The notes under the pieces were generated by a model. The model was not told where the DNA came from, did no database searches, and worked only from the letters and a program-made list of their open reading frames with translations. Below, piece after piece: positions 11,315 through 22,188 of a stretch of DNA of 64,000 bases (positions are counted from its first letter, which is position 1; each line of letters begins with the position of its first letter). The stretch is from Deinandra increscens subsp. villosa (lineage: Eukaryota; Streptophyta; Magnoliopsida; Asterales; Asteraceae). The DNA is taken from contig JBCNJP010000006.1 of the NCBI GenBank assembly GCA_039602395.1, forward strand, positions 49,999,502-50,063,501, read 5' to 3'. A program made the position numbers and the translations under genes.

Positions 11315-11329
11315 TAAGTTATATACCAT
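9901..11329 (+). other. C2 internal DNA, unreadable protease/integrase region
   Basis: Between the gag trace and the first clear integrase trace. No sustained frame; position implies protease and the N-terminal part of integrase. A (TA)n run lies at 11273-11312. Confidence 0.4.
11273..11312. repeat. (TA)n microsatellite
   Basis: TA dinucleotides inside the C2 pol region. Confidence 0.95.
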
Positions 11330-12886
11330 TTAGTCTTATAAATCGATGCATCGTCTAAATGGTTATCAAATTCGCAACTTGAAGGTTGCATGATTTGTGG
11401 CTTAGCTAATGAGATAGCAAGCACACTCTTCCTAATAATCATATTTATTTTGGTAATATTAATGGTGAATATAATCCCCAAGTTACAAATGATTATTGGA
11501 ATAAGTGTTGAACTTCATGTTGTTTAAGTTTGTACACGAATTGCTTTTGTTGCAGATGGTTACCAAACCTCTGCGATTGATTGCAAAGCCAATAATCATG
11601 AGAGCAAAAGTTTATATTTGTATGTAAAGTGCATGTGATTTTCCGTGAAATCACATTAATTCACATCAGGCCAATAAGTCATAATACTTCCTCCCCGTTA
11701 TAGTGGTTTATGGCCAGTAACAATATTTCCCATCTTATATTTTGTGTGTGATATATATTGAAATTGCTCCACCACGATGCACAAAGATGGGCAAAGGAGG
11801 TTGGGAATAAATGTTGGGTATAAATTACTACCAATAGTGATAGATTTATTTTTGACCTAGATTTATGTTTTCAGAAAACAACATTCCCAACATCAGGGGG
11901 AGATAAAAAGCAGTTGGAAAATAAAATAAGCTAGAATGAATTATCACTATATTATCTTGATCCTTGAACTAAACATTTTAATCTAGATTTCAAATGATAA
12001 TTAATTTATAAAGATTAACGTATCAATTACCAGACACATTCACTGACCTTAAAAAGCGACCAAGTCACATATACCAGCTGCTAATGCTCCAATTAAGATT
12101 GGTGTCCTAGAAGGACAAATTAATATTGATAATGAGTTTATGGCACGTTTGAATCGTGGTAGAATAGTCGATTCCAATAATAAAATATCCTCGAAAAATG
12201 GAGCAACTAATGAACATGGTCAAGTCGAGGTACTAGTAGAAGAGTCTCTTAAAGAGACGCTAGACATGATGGTTCCAGAAGAACCTCAGGTACCTGAAAA
12301 TGATGAAGAGATCTCGATAAAATATATCATGTCTAAGCATATATGGAATCGAAACAAAATCGACGTCGATAATATTTTGAATATAATAAGCGCTAGAAAT
12401 AATAAAAATGATAAGGATCAAGAAGTAAGATATGCCTGTGATGAAAAGTCGAAATGATTGGCCAAAAAGAAAGACGTAATCCAGACAGAGTGAAATTCTC
12501 TAAATGTTGGACATAAACAGGTCTATTTTACAAAAGCATGATGTGAAAATAATATTAAGCAATACAAAGAAAACTGGTGGCACAAGGATTTTTGTAAAGA
12601 CCTAAGTTTGATTATGAGGAGACATATTCTCCGGTGGTGGATGCAATGAGATTCCAACAGTTTATTAGTCTGGTAATACAATAGAGAATTGATATGCGTC
12701 TTATGAAAATTATGATATCCTAGGTATATGGCTCACTTGATGATGATACATGAAATTTTTGTAGGGTTTAAAGTGCCATAATAATTTAGAGTAAGTTCTC
12801 GAGAATGTTATGATTGTTGTATAAACATTCGGATCCGGATACATTACTATTATGTGTATACATTGAATACTTAAATATAAAGGTCC
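11330..12886 (+). pseudogene. C2 integrase C-terminus to reverse transcriptase N-terminus, degenerate
   Basis: In shifting plus frames: VDASSKW (about 11345), RLIAKPIIMRAKV (about 11575), IAPPRCTKMGKGGWE (about 11763), then a 105-codon open stretch from 12140 to 12457 including MARLNRGRIVDSN and VPEEPQVPENDEEIS. After 12560 come traces of the RT start (TGGTRIFVK and a SPVVDA-like block). The order matches the integrase-to-RT linker and RT start of copia elements. Frameshifts and stops are frequent, so the copy is dead. The solo LTR S1 interrupts it at 12892. Confidence 0.75.
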
Positions 12887-12891
12887 ATATA
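12887..12891. repeat. Target site duplication of S1, left copy
   Basis: ATATA, repeated exactly at 15939-15943. Confidence 0.85.
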
Positions 12892-14443
12892 TGTCACACC
12901 CCCAATTCCCACTAACGGAGTTTAACCGTGTGGGGTGTGAACCAGACCAGGACCCGAGTCATTAGTTACATTAAACATAAGTTGAGGGTTCAAAATGTAA
13001 ATATATTTCCAAACGGGAAATATCAATCAGAGTTAAAGTTTAGCGGAAGCTCGTGAAAGTCATGTTGCGCAAAAACAAGCGCCCGATAAGTAAATACCAG
13101 TTCAAGTTGAAAAAAAAAGTTTTGAAAATGAATTCCCAAAATAAAAGGTTTAGCCAACGTACGTGCCCAAAATCAGATTCTCCTAGCGTCCTGCAAAGCA
13201 TGCATAAGAGCAAGTGTCAACTAATGTTGGTGAGTTCACATAAGCACATAAGTATAACTAGTATAATTATGCAGTACGAATACAACAGTTTTTATTCGTA
13301 TGTAAGCATGTATATTAACAGTACAATCCATATCGTAGGTAGCGAGCCTAAGTTCATGTCACTAAAACGTTCGCAACCGAAGCTGACCAATTAGTTGTAG
13401 GAATAATTCCTTACGTGGTTTGCCTTCCCCGTGTCTACTCGATCACGGTAAGTTTAGGCTGACATTGTCCTCAGTCCGACCGCCAGTCGGGTGGTGCATC
13501 TCGTGCCCGCTGAGTGGGGTTTGTCAGACCCCAGTAGTACTACCCAATATCCCCTCGCTATAAACTATTAACGGTTCGATAAGTAAGGACTTTCAAAGAT
13601 AAGCATTTTACGTGAACATGCGATATATGTTGGATTTCTACTTTAATCATACATAAACGTTATCGTGTTATCACCCCAACCCGGGTGTAACGTGTTTGCG
13701 TGTGTTATCGTCCAAAACCGGACGTAACGTAAAGGTTGTGAAACTCACCTTAGGGTGCGCTGCTACAATTTATTTAGACTTCGAGTCTTGCGTAGTTTAC
13801 CAAGCACCTATTGAATTTATATACGTAAGTGTGTGTTCGCACATGAGTAACATAGCCTAGACGACGGTATTAATAACAAGTAGTTCCAAATATGACGTAG
13901 GTGACGGTTTCAATACGTGATAAAAAAAATGTTTGTTTCAAAATCAGTCAAGAACGATATATAATCGAGGACGCAAAGATCTACAAAGATCGATGTGCGT
14001 TAGGGTATTCCAACTAATATATGTAGGGATCATCGGGTAAATATATATATATTCGTAAATATAAATATCGAGGCGTAGTTGAAAGTGTGAAAAATAAAAC
14101 GTCCTAAATATATTTATATTTGTATGCCGTGACAAAATTCAAGAGTTTAAAGAAAATCTTTAAAACGTACGCTTGTGTATATGTGCATGACAAAATAAAT
14201 CAAATACATATTTAGATATATATTTCTATGTTTACAACTAGTTTATATTAATATAAACAAAACCATCAAGTTTTTAATTCTTTTAAATCATAGGGTTTCC
14301 ATAAAATAAAAATCCAACGAGTACCCTAACGGGGTCTATGAAAACTTCACGGGTCAAGATTTAATAGTCCTGCAATAGTAGTTTTGGGTTTTGGACCAAG
14401 AAATGCTTGAAACCTCAAAAAAAAAAATTAAAGAATCAGAAAT

Positions 14444-14513
14444 GGGGGTCACGGGACTCGAACCCGTGACCTAAAGTTTGTAGACCAACGCCCTAGCCAC
14501 TGGGCTAGGGGTT
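14444..14513 (-). other. tRNA-like sequence 1 (A and B box)
   Basis: On the minus strand TAGCCCAGTGG matches the pol III A box and GGTTCGAGTCC matches the B box. A D stem GCCC/GGGC with an eight-base loop and a T stem ACGGG/CCCGT with loop TTCGAGT can be drawn. The acceptor and anticodon stems do not pair, so this is a tRNA-derived pseudogene or SINE-like head rather than a working tRNA. Confidence 0.55.
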
Positions 14514-14605
14514 TGGTTTGTTAACAGGATCGCACCCCATTGGTTTTATTCACATGGAATACAGAACCGGAATTTAGACATTAAAACAAAAAGATTTGGT
14601 GTTAA

Positions 14606-14672
14606 GGAGGGTTCGGCCCCGGGACCTCTGGGTCCCGAACACACGCGTAAACCAACTACACTGGAGAGCCGA
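14606..14672 (-). other. tRNA-like sequence 2 (weak)
   Basis: The minus strand reads CTCTCCAGTGTAGTTGGTTT (A-box/D-arm-like), then GGTCCCGGGGCCGAACCC (B-box/T-arm-like). Spacing is that of a tRNA but the T loop is altered. It lies about 90 bp from sequence 1 in the same orientation, inside S1. Confidence 0.4.
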
Positions 14673-15943
14673 TTACGTTATAACTCAGAAGGTTAAATAT
14701 TTAACCCATTCTACCCAGACATCATCTTCTTCATAGCAAACCCTAATAAACCCGTCGGCCAATTTTTTTTTTTAAAAACCAGATTTGCAGGGAACGAACT
14801 TGAGGTTTATTTTTTTTTTTAACCATACAATCGACCAAAGTGAGTTTCTCGGATTACCTGCGTTGTATAACAAACTCCGAACATGAACGATGGCGGTGAA
14901 CTCGGTTGGCGATTCAAACCCGACTCTGAAATCCTCTTGCGTGATGTCTGCAAACACCGTTGTGATCGCTGTCGGCGATTCGTAACGCCAAACGGAAATG
15001 CCCACACTGATCGGGAAACAGAAACATACGTGGTGAAGGCTGTGACGGATCGAGCTTAGAACTCGGGGTGGTGGTCGTAATCTTCTCGCGGTTCGGTGGT
15101 GGTATACGTCGCTAGACAAACGAGAGGGAGGGATGAGCAGTGAACGTTTGTAGAGGAACTGAGGGTGTTGATCAAATGATTAATTGAAATTGATTGCTCG
15201 ACGATGAAGAAACCGTAACCGAGAGTGATTAAATGCGGCGATTGTTTTCTTCGACCGCCGGTGATCGGAACCGACGTTCCATGAAGAAGTCATTTAATGT
15301 GACTTTTGAAATTTGGCAAGAATGGCCCCTCATCTTTAAACGTACAAGGTTATGAGGTTTGGTTATTTACACAACGGTCCCTCCAGTTTATTAAATATAA
15401 AACAAGTTCAAAAAAAATTACAAGTTAGGCCCCCCCTAAGTTTAGAGACAACTAACGAATGCTAACGGGGACTAACGAAGAGTAACTGGGCGACGATTAT
15501 TCAGGTGTACGTCAAGACTTATTAGCGAGCGAAGTCTTATAAAGAACCTAACTGATATATCTATCCCATAAAATCATAGTTATAACCCCCATAACTATAT
15601 GTTTTTAATTCCTATAAAAATATAGAAACGCTTCGGGTAATTTACGTGACACGTCGTCACATAAAACCATAAAATGACATGCGTATATATATATATAAAT
15701 ATATACCACATAAGAATAGTAAATATAATTGTCATATAAAATGACAAAACGTTTTCATGAAATCATAAAATATAATTTATATCAAATTATAAATTATATA
15801 TATTCAAGTAAGTTAACCGACGTCTAGACTCATGTGCAACGTTCGTGTAACTATTCTAGTTAACGGAAGTATCGGACGTTATCAAAATATAACACAAGTT
15901 ATTAACGGGTTTAACCTGGGAAATTGCCGGTTGTCACAATATA

Positions 15944-17238
15944 AACCCCCAAGAAGTGGAATATTTGAAGGTATTTGAAATATCTTAATAAAGAATCCTT
16001 CTGCACCAGTAAACATCACATGATGACATGATATGTCAGTAAACCATGGATAAGAATGATATAATGTTATCAGTTTTAAATTGATTTGTTAAAAGATTAA
16101 GTTTATGTATCCAAACTCCTCATGAGTGAATGCATATGTATAATGAGTCATGATGGAAATTAATTCATAATGGATTATAGATGGATTATAAGTCTCAAGC
16201 ATGCATTTGTATAAAGCCTTGAGAATATATTGTGTAAACTTAACATGGTTGTGTATGAACTAAAAGTAGTGTTGTTAAGTTTGATATGAAGGCATGATTA
16301 TGTCGGGATACAAATATCACGCAAATGGTCCATATGCCAGAAGGACAGTCCCGAGTTTGTATAAAAAAAATGTTTATACACATCTATAAAGCCATATCTA
16401 AAATGTTGGAGACTATTGTGTGGAAACATACTGAATTAATTATCTATCATATATGCTAAAGATTGTTAGATTACTGGATACATAAAATGATCATTTTTAG
16501 AGAATGAAAAAATATTGATGTGAAAGTACTACAACTATGTGCACTTGTTGCATTAACATATCATTTACTTTAATTTATTTAAATTTATTTGTATGATATT
16601 ACCTATGTCCAGTGATGAGACGTTGGAATATTTTGAAGGTATAAAGGTATAAGTTTATATTTTACTAATCCAACAAAACAAGTTTTGTTAGTTATTCAAA
16701 TGCAGGTAATGTATTATAGCATGGTTATAGAAACAATTTTGGATCTTGTGGCGTTTATCTATGAGATAAGGCAAGAGGCAGTGAGCTTTGTCGCAATTTG
16801 TTGGAACTATATTGAAAAGAACGATAATCAGAGCTAAGAAATGAGATTCACTACCATTGGAAATGTCGCTTTCTACCCCAATCGGTTATTGGGTTAGCTT
16901 TGAAACACACTTCGCTAAAGTTTGGGAGTTTTACATGAAGATCATATAACATTGGTCGCTGAAGGAATTCCACATCAAGTGATTAAGAAGCAAATCAACC
17001 ACTACAAAAGTACTGAGCAAAGAGCTTAAGGAGTTGCACCTAAAGGGATCAAGAAGATCGATACTACTCGCATAAATGATACATGTCAAAATGAGAGGGA
17101 GACCAATACGCGCTGCACTTCTTTTCCCTTAGCTATGGTTTTGTCCTATTGGGTTTTCTTAGCAAGGTTTTTAATGAGGTAGCATCCATAAGCGTATTAA
17201 AATAATAGTATATTGTTCTATGGATAGTCAAGGGGGAG
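15944..17238 (+). pseudogene. C2 RT/RNase H remainder and 3' untranslated region
   Basis: Continues C2 after S1. Frames are badly broken. The last 150 bases (CTTCTTTTCCCTTAGCTATG, TTTTGTCCTATTGGGTTTTC, AGCAAGGTTTTTAATGAGG) are a block I know upstream of the 3' LTR in this copia group. The purine tract CAAGGGGGAG at 17229-17238 abuts the LTR. Confidence 0.6.
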
Positions 17239-17462
17239 TATTATGAACAATTATTATGACTATCCACATTCTTAACTCTATTTTATCAATATGTTGTATT
17301 AATACCTTAGCCCTATAAATATGGCTATATGATGTAATGAAGAGGACAATATATGAGTTCTATACATCTATCTAATCTCTAATCTCTCTTCTCCTATTCT
17401 TCATATAATCTTATCTCTATACATATTTAGATAGAATGCTAATGGGCTGTTGTTATTCAACA
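17239..17462 (+). repeat. C2 3' LTR (224 bp)
   Basis: Partner of 8258-8481, same length, starting TATTATGAACAATTATTATG and ending GTTGTTATTCAACA. Directly preceded by a polypurine tract. Confidence 0.9.
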
Positions 17463-17838
17463 CGATAAACAATTTTTTATTTTAAATTTAGGATTACTTA
17501 GGGGCTAAAGGGAAAACAGTTAAACACCATAATTAGTTTGTGATATAATCATATTCATCTCGGGTTCAAAGTTAATGGGTCAAAGTGTAATTAACTAAAG
17601 TAAAGGTTTAGTTAGTGCGTCAAGTGTATCATAGTTTAGGGTCTATATTGTCGAGGTTGAAACTCTACAACCGCCAAAATGTATGTATATATATATGTAT
17701 GGATCGAACAGAATCAATATAACGGTAATTTGTGTTTTTCATTGTTATTGTGTTCATCGAGAGACAGAGAGAAAATATAGAGTTTTTCTACCGAAATCAA
17801 ACCGTGTAAACATCATCATCGATCCGAAGTTTCCAACA
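17463..17838 (+). repeat. C1 5' LTR, right part
   Basis: Ends AAGTTTCCAACA directly before the primer site, as expected for a TGTTGGAA...TTCCAACA LTR. The left end is not visible: the sequence runs into C2 at 17462, which may have inserted in this LTR. A pyrimidine/purine-rich leader (GAGAGACAGAGAGAAAATAT) lies near 17759. Confidence 0.55.
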
Positions 17839-17841
17839 ATC

Positions 17842-17855
17842 TGGCATCAGAGCCA
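17842..17855 (+). other. C1 primer binding site
   Basis: TGGCATCAGAGCCA, one base from the tRNA-iMet complementary site TGGTATCAGAGCC A, three bases after the LTR end. Confidence 0.8.
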
Positions 17856-18677
17856 CGTCGTTTCACGGATTGATTTCATCGTTGCTGTCGGATTTGTGTT
17901 GCGGTATTCATCAAGTATCGCGGGATTGATTTTCTGTTTTGAACCCATCGTTCCGATCACATCATTTAACGAAGTCGGATTCGTTTTGTGCTATCATAAC
18001 CGAAGAACAAGAGGGTCATCGATTGTTGATAGGCGACATCGCCGGCGCCGGAGAATTTGTGGGGTGTCGCTAATTGTGATCGGATAGTAAGAAAAAGAAG
18101 GACGAAGGGACTGTCTTTTTGGGTTTGCCGGTTTTGATCGAACAAAAAGGGAACAAATAAACCTTTGTTGTTGCGTTCGAAGAAAAGAAAGGAACAAAGG
18201 AATAATTTTCATTGTTTGATGTGATAAAAAAAAGGGACGAGGGTTTGCCTTTTTTGTGAATTTAAATTGAGAATTTCAATTATTTGGCAAAAACAGAAAA
18301 AATCGAAGGAGGGGCTTCGAGGTTTTATCGCGAGACGGGTGTTAATTATTTTGGGTGTGTGAATCCGAAAGAACGTATTTTCAAGAATTCAAAGGTTTGG
18401 ATTTTTGAATCAAGTTTGAACACAAGAGGATTTTGGTGGATCAAGAATCGTGGACAAGAAAGTCAGACGGGCTGTCACATTTTAAAGATCATCAAAGTCG
18501 GAGTTTTATCAAATCAAGAATCCTAAATTCCAGGTTTTATCTATTACATTCTTAAAATTTAAATTTTTGATTAGATTAGTATAGTATAACCATTAGAATA
18601 TATACACTTAGAATTTAGAAAAATCCTAAGTATATTGTTGTTTCCCTATCCTTTACAATACGAAGATTCTGAACAAT
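17856..18677 (+). other. C1 untranslated leader (822 bp)
   Basis: Sequence between the primer site and the gag ATG at 18678. Short frames occur, but none resembles a retroelement protein. Confidence 0.6.
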
Positions 18678-18702
18678 ATGACGGACGGGGATAGCAACAA
18701 AC
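18678..18702 (+). pseudogene. C1 gag, first 25 bases
   Basis: ATG at 18678 begins MTDGDSNK, after which the codon is cut by solo LTR S2. The frame resumes at 21410 with QIVVHKEMMSSPNF, following duplication of CAAAC (18698-18702 and 21405-21409). A short polar leader before the SSPNF block is usual for this gag type, so this ATG is the likely original start. Confidence 0.75.
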
Positions 18703-20539
18703 TGTCACACCCCAACCGACGACGGAATTTACTTCAGGGCATGATGATTGTCCAAATGCTCATGACACTAATTAAAGTCACAATAATTATTCATTACCAA
18801 ATTCCAAGTCTTACAGAAGGATCCAATACACATAACATAACGTAAAGATAAAGTTTGATTTAATTAATCTAGGTTCAAAGAATCCTAGATGTTAGCATCA
18901 ATCAAGTATGGCTAAAACCGCATTTCCTGTAACATGTATAAAAATAGAGAGTGTCAACTAAAATAGTTGGTAAGTAAACATAGGGTTAGAATACATATAG
19001 TAGTTTGTAAGCGATTCAAATGTCTGATGTAGACTCAAGCATGTATGAATAAACCAATATTGAATTTGCATAATCAAACCTTGATGACTTGTACCATAAC
19101 CCAAATGCCATCTATATAGTCAAATTCAGGTCATAGCTAGTTGTGATAGGTTTCAATCACCCAAATGCCGTCTATACAGTCAAATTTAGGTGGGTTGTCA
19201 GCTAATAGATCTATCATTGTTACCGTAGGCTTGTATGTTAATGATTACACTTGAAAGTTGAAATTTGCATAAAAACACCATAGTCTAACATATAGCGTGT
19301 AATCACACATAGACATGAAATGAAATTGCATGGTTTGTAAATGAATAAAGATTTGATATTTGAATATGTATACGTGTCACATCCCAAAACTTAAAAACGA
19401 AAGGGGATATGAATACTCACAACGCGAATCATCATTTGAATGAATCACCATTCGAATGATAACACGAATTGATCATTTAATACCACAATGCGAATCACCA
19501 TTCAAATGAATCACCATTCGAATGATAATACAAATTGGATATTGAAAACTATAATATGTCATAAGGTACATGTTACAACCCCAAAATGATAAAGTGAAAA
19601 AGGGGTAACGAATACTCACTTGATCAATAAGTGAAATATGAAAATAGTCCGAGTGATATGAAGATGACCTATCCGTGTCCTAAATTATATAAAGACACGT
19701 TAAGGTTTACTGATATGGGTCAAGTATGTAAGTCAACCATTTAGACTAGTCGAGTCTAGTTACATGAGTTAACCCGTTTAACCTTTGGTGATAATTATTT
19801 GTGTTTGATATATGTATATTTATTCTACGAAAAATAAATATAAATGTATTTGAATATTCAAGTAAACGTGCACTAGATTTATGAGTTATATTTCGAGTGA
19901 GTTGTATAAATGATATTTCCCAACTGAGTTGTTTATTTAGTTTATACAAAATATATAAAAACAGTTGCCTTTTATAAGTCAAAAGTCCCAACTTAGTTTA
20001 TAAAATATACTTTATTAATGTTACAAATATTAGAGTCTTAACGGACATAACGGAGATCCGTTAGATATAATATTTAATATAATTGAAGTAAGTGTAATAA
20101 ATAAGTTTGAGACACGTTTTAATATAATAAAAATTTCGTTAATGTTTATGCAAATAAAATAAAACTATGAATATAAATTTTACTATAGAAATTTAATTTA
20201 TGATTAACACACGAGGTGCTTATATTTGAGGAGTATAAAATATATAAAATTAGTATTTTTCTTTGAAAATTATAGTTAACCCGAAGGCTCGACTAGTTCA
20301 AAATAACGACATAAAATAATAACGAATGATTACTCACTTAAAGCAAGCAAGGAGTAGGAATGTAGTAGGAGAATGTTGAATCCACTCTCGAGTCTTCAAA
20401 AGGTAGATAATTTCTTTCTGTCATGGAATTGGAAGGAGAAATGGATATATTTCGTGAGCGTTTTTGGGAGTAAGAAATGAGTTTAAGTGTGTTTATTTTT
20501 GGTTCAAGCATGCCGTATTTATACATGAAATTTTAGCCC

Positions 20540-20665
20540 TTGGTAATCCTTGGTAAATCCTTGTAACACTTGGTAATCCTTGGTAAAACTTGGTAACTCC
20601 TTGGTAACACTTGGTAATCCTTGGTAACACTTGGTAAATCCTTGGTAACACTTGGTAATCCTTAG
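20540..20665. repeat. CTTGGTAAC-type minisatellite
   Basis: About twelve irregular units of 9-12 bases: CTTGGTAATC, CTTGGTAACA, CTTGGTAAAT and variants, in alternation. Confidence 0.85.
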
Positions 20666-20744
20666 TAGTCTTTTGGGTAGTCTTTTGATATTTGAAATTG
20701 TTTATTTATGAAAGAATCTATGTATAAAATTTATAAAAACTATA

Positions 20745-21107
20745 TGGAAAAATGGATTTTAATAATACAAGTTTTACCTTGTTGGCGGATAATAATACGA
20801 GTTTTGGAATTTCCTCACAATAATACGAGTTTTGTGGGTATTGGATTCTAATGATACACCGTTAGTTTTTACTAACGGTGTTAGCCTGTTGCCTACATGG
20901 CACCTGACGTGGACTATTTTCCTCCTACGTGGCACCTGACGTGGCACCTGCCACGTAGGCAAGAGACTAACACCGTTAGTAAAAAACTAACGGTGTATCA
21001 TTAGAATCCAATATCCACAAAACTCGTATTATTGTGAGGAAATTTCAAAACTCGTATTATTATCCGCTACTAAGGTAAAACTTGTATTATTAAAATCCAT
21101 TTTTCCA
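20745..21107. mobile_element. Foldback MITE with 9-bp target duplication (MULE-like)
   Basis: Starts TGGAAAAATGGATTTTAATA and ends TATTAAAATCCATTTTTCCA, an almost perfect inverted repeat continuing for about 165 bp on each side (AATAATACGAGTTTTG and ACTAACGGTGTTAG blocks on both arms). The centre repeats GACGTGGCACCTG. Flanks AAAACTATA (20736-20744) and ACAACTATA (21108-21116) form a 9-bp duplication with one mismatch, the size typical of Mutator-like elements. Non-coding. Confidence 0.8.
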
Positions 21108-21248
21108 ACAACTATATATATATATTTTATAAACTTTAGTATTTTACCACCATTAATGTAGTGTTGGAGTTGTCAAATAATTATCACCATTGGTTTCATG
21201 AGTTGACTCGGGTATGAGCTTAACATGCATAACATATATATAAATATA

Positions 21249-21285
<37 letters not shown>

Positions 21286-21409
21286 CATATAAAATGAAAC
21301 GAGGGTAAAAATAGAATTTCATGATTCGCTTGAATAAAGATTGAAATTACATGGATAACTGAAACGGGTCGGGTTACAAATATGGAAAATAGATGGATGT
21401 CACACAAAC

Positions 21410-22188
21410 AAATTGTTGTACATAAGGAAATGATGTCCTCACCCAATTTCCAATGCCCTATATTAAAACCATTAAATTATACCGTATGGTCCATTCGAAT
21501 GAAAACCATACTAGAAGCAAACGGATTATGGGATAGGATAGAACCAAACGAAAACACGGAGGCAGATGTCAAGAAGGACAAGACCGCGTGCACGTATCTA
21601 TTCCAAGCACTACCAGAGGAGATGGTGTTGCAAGTTGCAAAGTGCAAGAGCGCTAGGGAGATTTGGGACGCACTTAAGACGCGTCATGTTGGAGTAGCAC
21701 GTGTACAAAAGGCACGTTTACAAACGCTGAAGACGGAGTTTGAGTTGTTGCAAATGAAGGAGGACGAGACGATAGATTCCTATACTGCTAGATTCAATCA
21801 AATTGTTTCTAAGGCAAGCAGTTTGGGATCAACTATTGAGGAGTCTACGTTGACTAGGAAACTATTAGGATCCGTACCAGAAATATTCACTCAGATAGTT
21901 GCATCTATCGAGTAATGTTTTGATCTAGATGAGATGACTCTAGACGAAACAATTGGACGTTTGAAGGCTTTTAAAGAGAGCATAAAGTCAAGTAAGGGCG
22001 GAACTGGAGAAAACCAGGACAAACTTCTATTCACACGTCAAGAGAGTGATTCTCATCGTGGAAAGCAGTCTGGGAACTACGGAGCAGGAAAGTCCAAGTC
22101 ATCGCGCAATCAGTGGAAGAACAAGAAGTTCAAGGCGGGTGATAAGGAACCGAGTAATTCTCAGAAGCCACGAGAAAATAACCAAGGG
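21410..22188 (+). pseudogene. C1 gag (capsid region)
   Basis: Open frame reading SSPNFQCPILKPLNYTVW, then SIRMKTILEANGLWDRIEP, then FQALPEEMVLQVAKCKSARE and IWDALKTRHVGVARVQKARL, the capsid core of the UBN2-type copia gag. Then KLLGSVPEIFTQIVASIE and a single in-frame TAA at 21913-21915, after which the same frame continues with EMTLDETIGRLKAF and a basic Lys/Ser/Gly-rich tail. At 22188 it is cut by the gypsy element G1. The zinc knuckle follows after G1 at 39586. Apart from the stop codon the reading frame is intact, so the insertions are comparatively recent. Confidence 0.88.
22184..22188. repeat. Target site duplication of G1, left copy
   Basis: AAGGG, repeated exactly at 39542-39546 beyond the other LTR. 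Confidence 0.9.

Larger units (their letters stand above)
12892..15938 (-). mobile_element. Solo gypsy-type LTR S1 (3047 bp)
   Basis: Starts TGTCACACCCCCAATTCCC and ends TTGCCGGTTGTCACA, and is flanked by an exact 5-bp duplication ATATA. The termini match the style of the G1 LTRs in this window; by that comparison the sense strand is minus (sense ends TGTGACAACC...GGTGTGACA). No gag or pol is present. It is a solo LTR left after LTR-LTR recombination, of a different subfamily from G1. It carries two tRNA-like segments near its middle. Confidence 0.85.
8258..17462 (+). mobile_element. Copia element C2, decayed, with nested solo LTR
   Basis: Two 224-bp LTRs (8258-8481 and 17239-17462) bound a 9.2-kb unit on the plus strand. 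A primer-site-like sequence follows the 5' LTR and the purine tract AAGGGGGAG precedes the 3' LTR. The internal region keeps recognisable gag, integrase and RT traces in the right order but is full of stops and frameshifts. A 3.05-kb solo LTR sits at 12892-15938. The flanks TGATA (8253-8257) and CGATA (17463-17467) are a probable 5-bp target duplication with one mismatch. Confidence 0.85.
18703..21404 (-). mobile_element. Solo gypsy-type LTR S2 (2702 bp) with a nested MITE
   Basis: Starts TGTCACACCCCAACCGACGA and ends GATGTCACA, with an exact 5-bp duplication CAAAC on both sides. No protein-coding trace. It contains duplicated segments (CCAAATGCC(A/G)TCTATA near 19099 and 19161; AATGAATCACCATTCGAATG near 19438 and 19507), the CTTGGTAA minisatellite, the foldback MITE at 20745-21107 and a (TA)n run near 21255. 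Sense strand is inferred as minus by analogy with G1. Confidence 0.85.

Noticed and set aside
13053..13394. 113-codon plus-strand frame
   Set aside because: Inside solo LTR S1 with no similarity to known proteins; Lys/Ser-rich composition typical of random AT-rich DNA.
17683..18212. 134- and 72-codon frames after the C1 LTR
   Set aside because: They span the LTR end, primer site and leader of C1, so they cannot be genuine genes.
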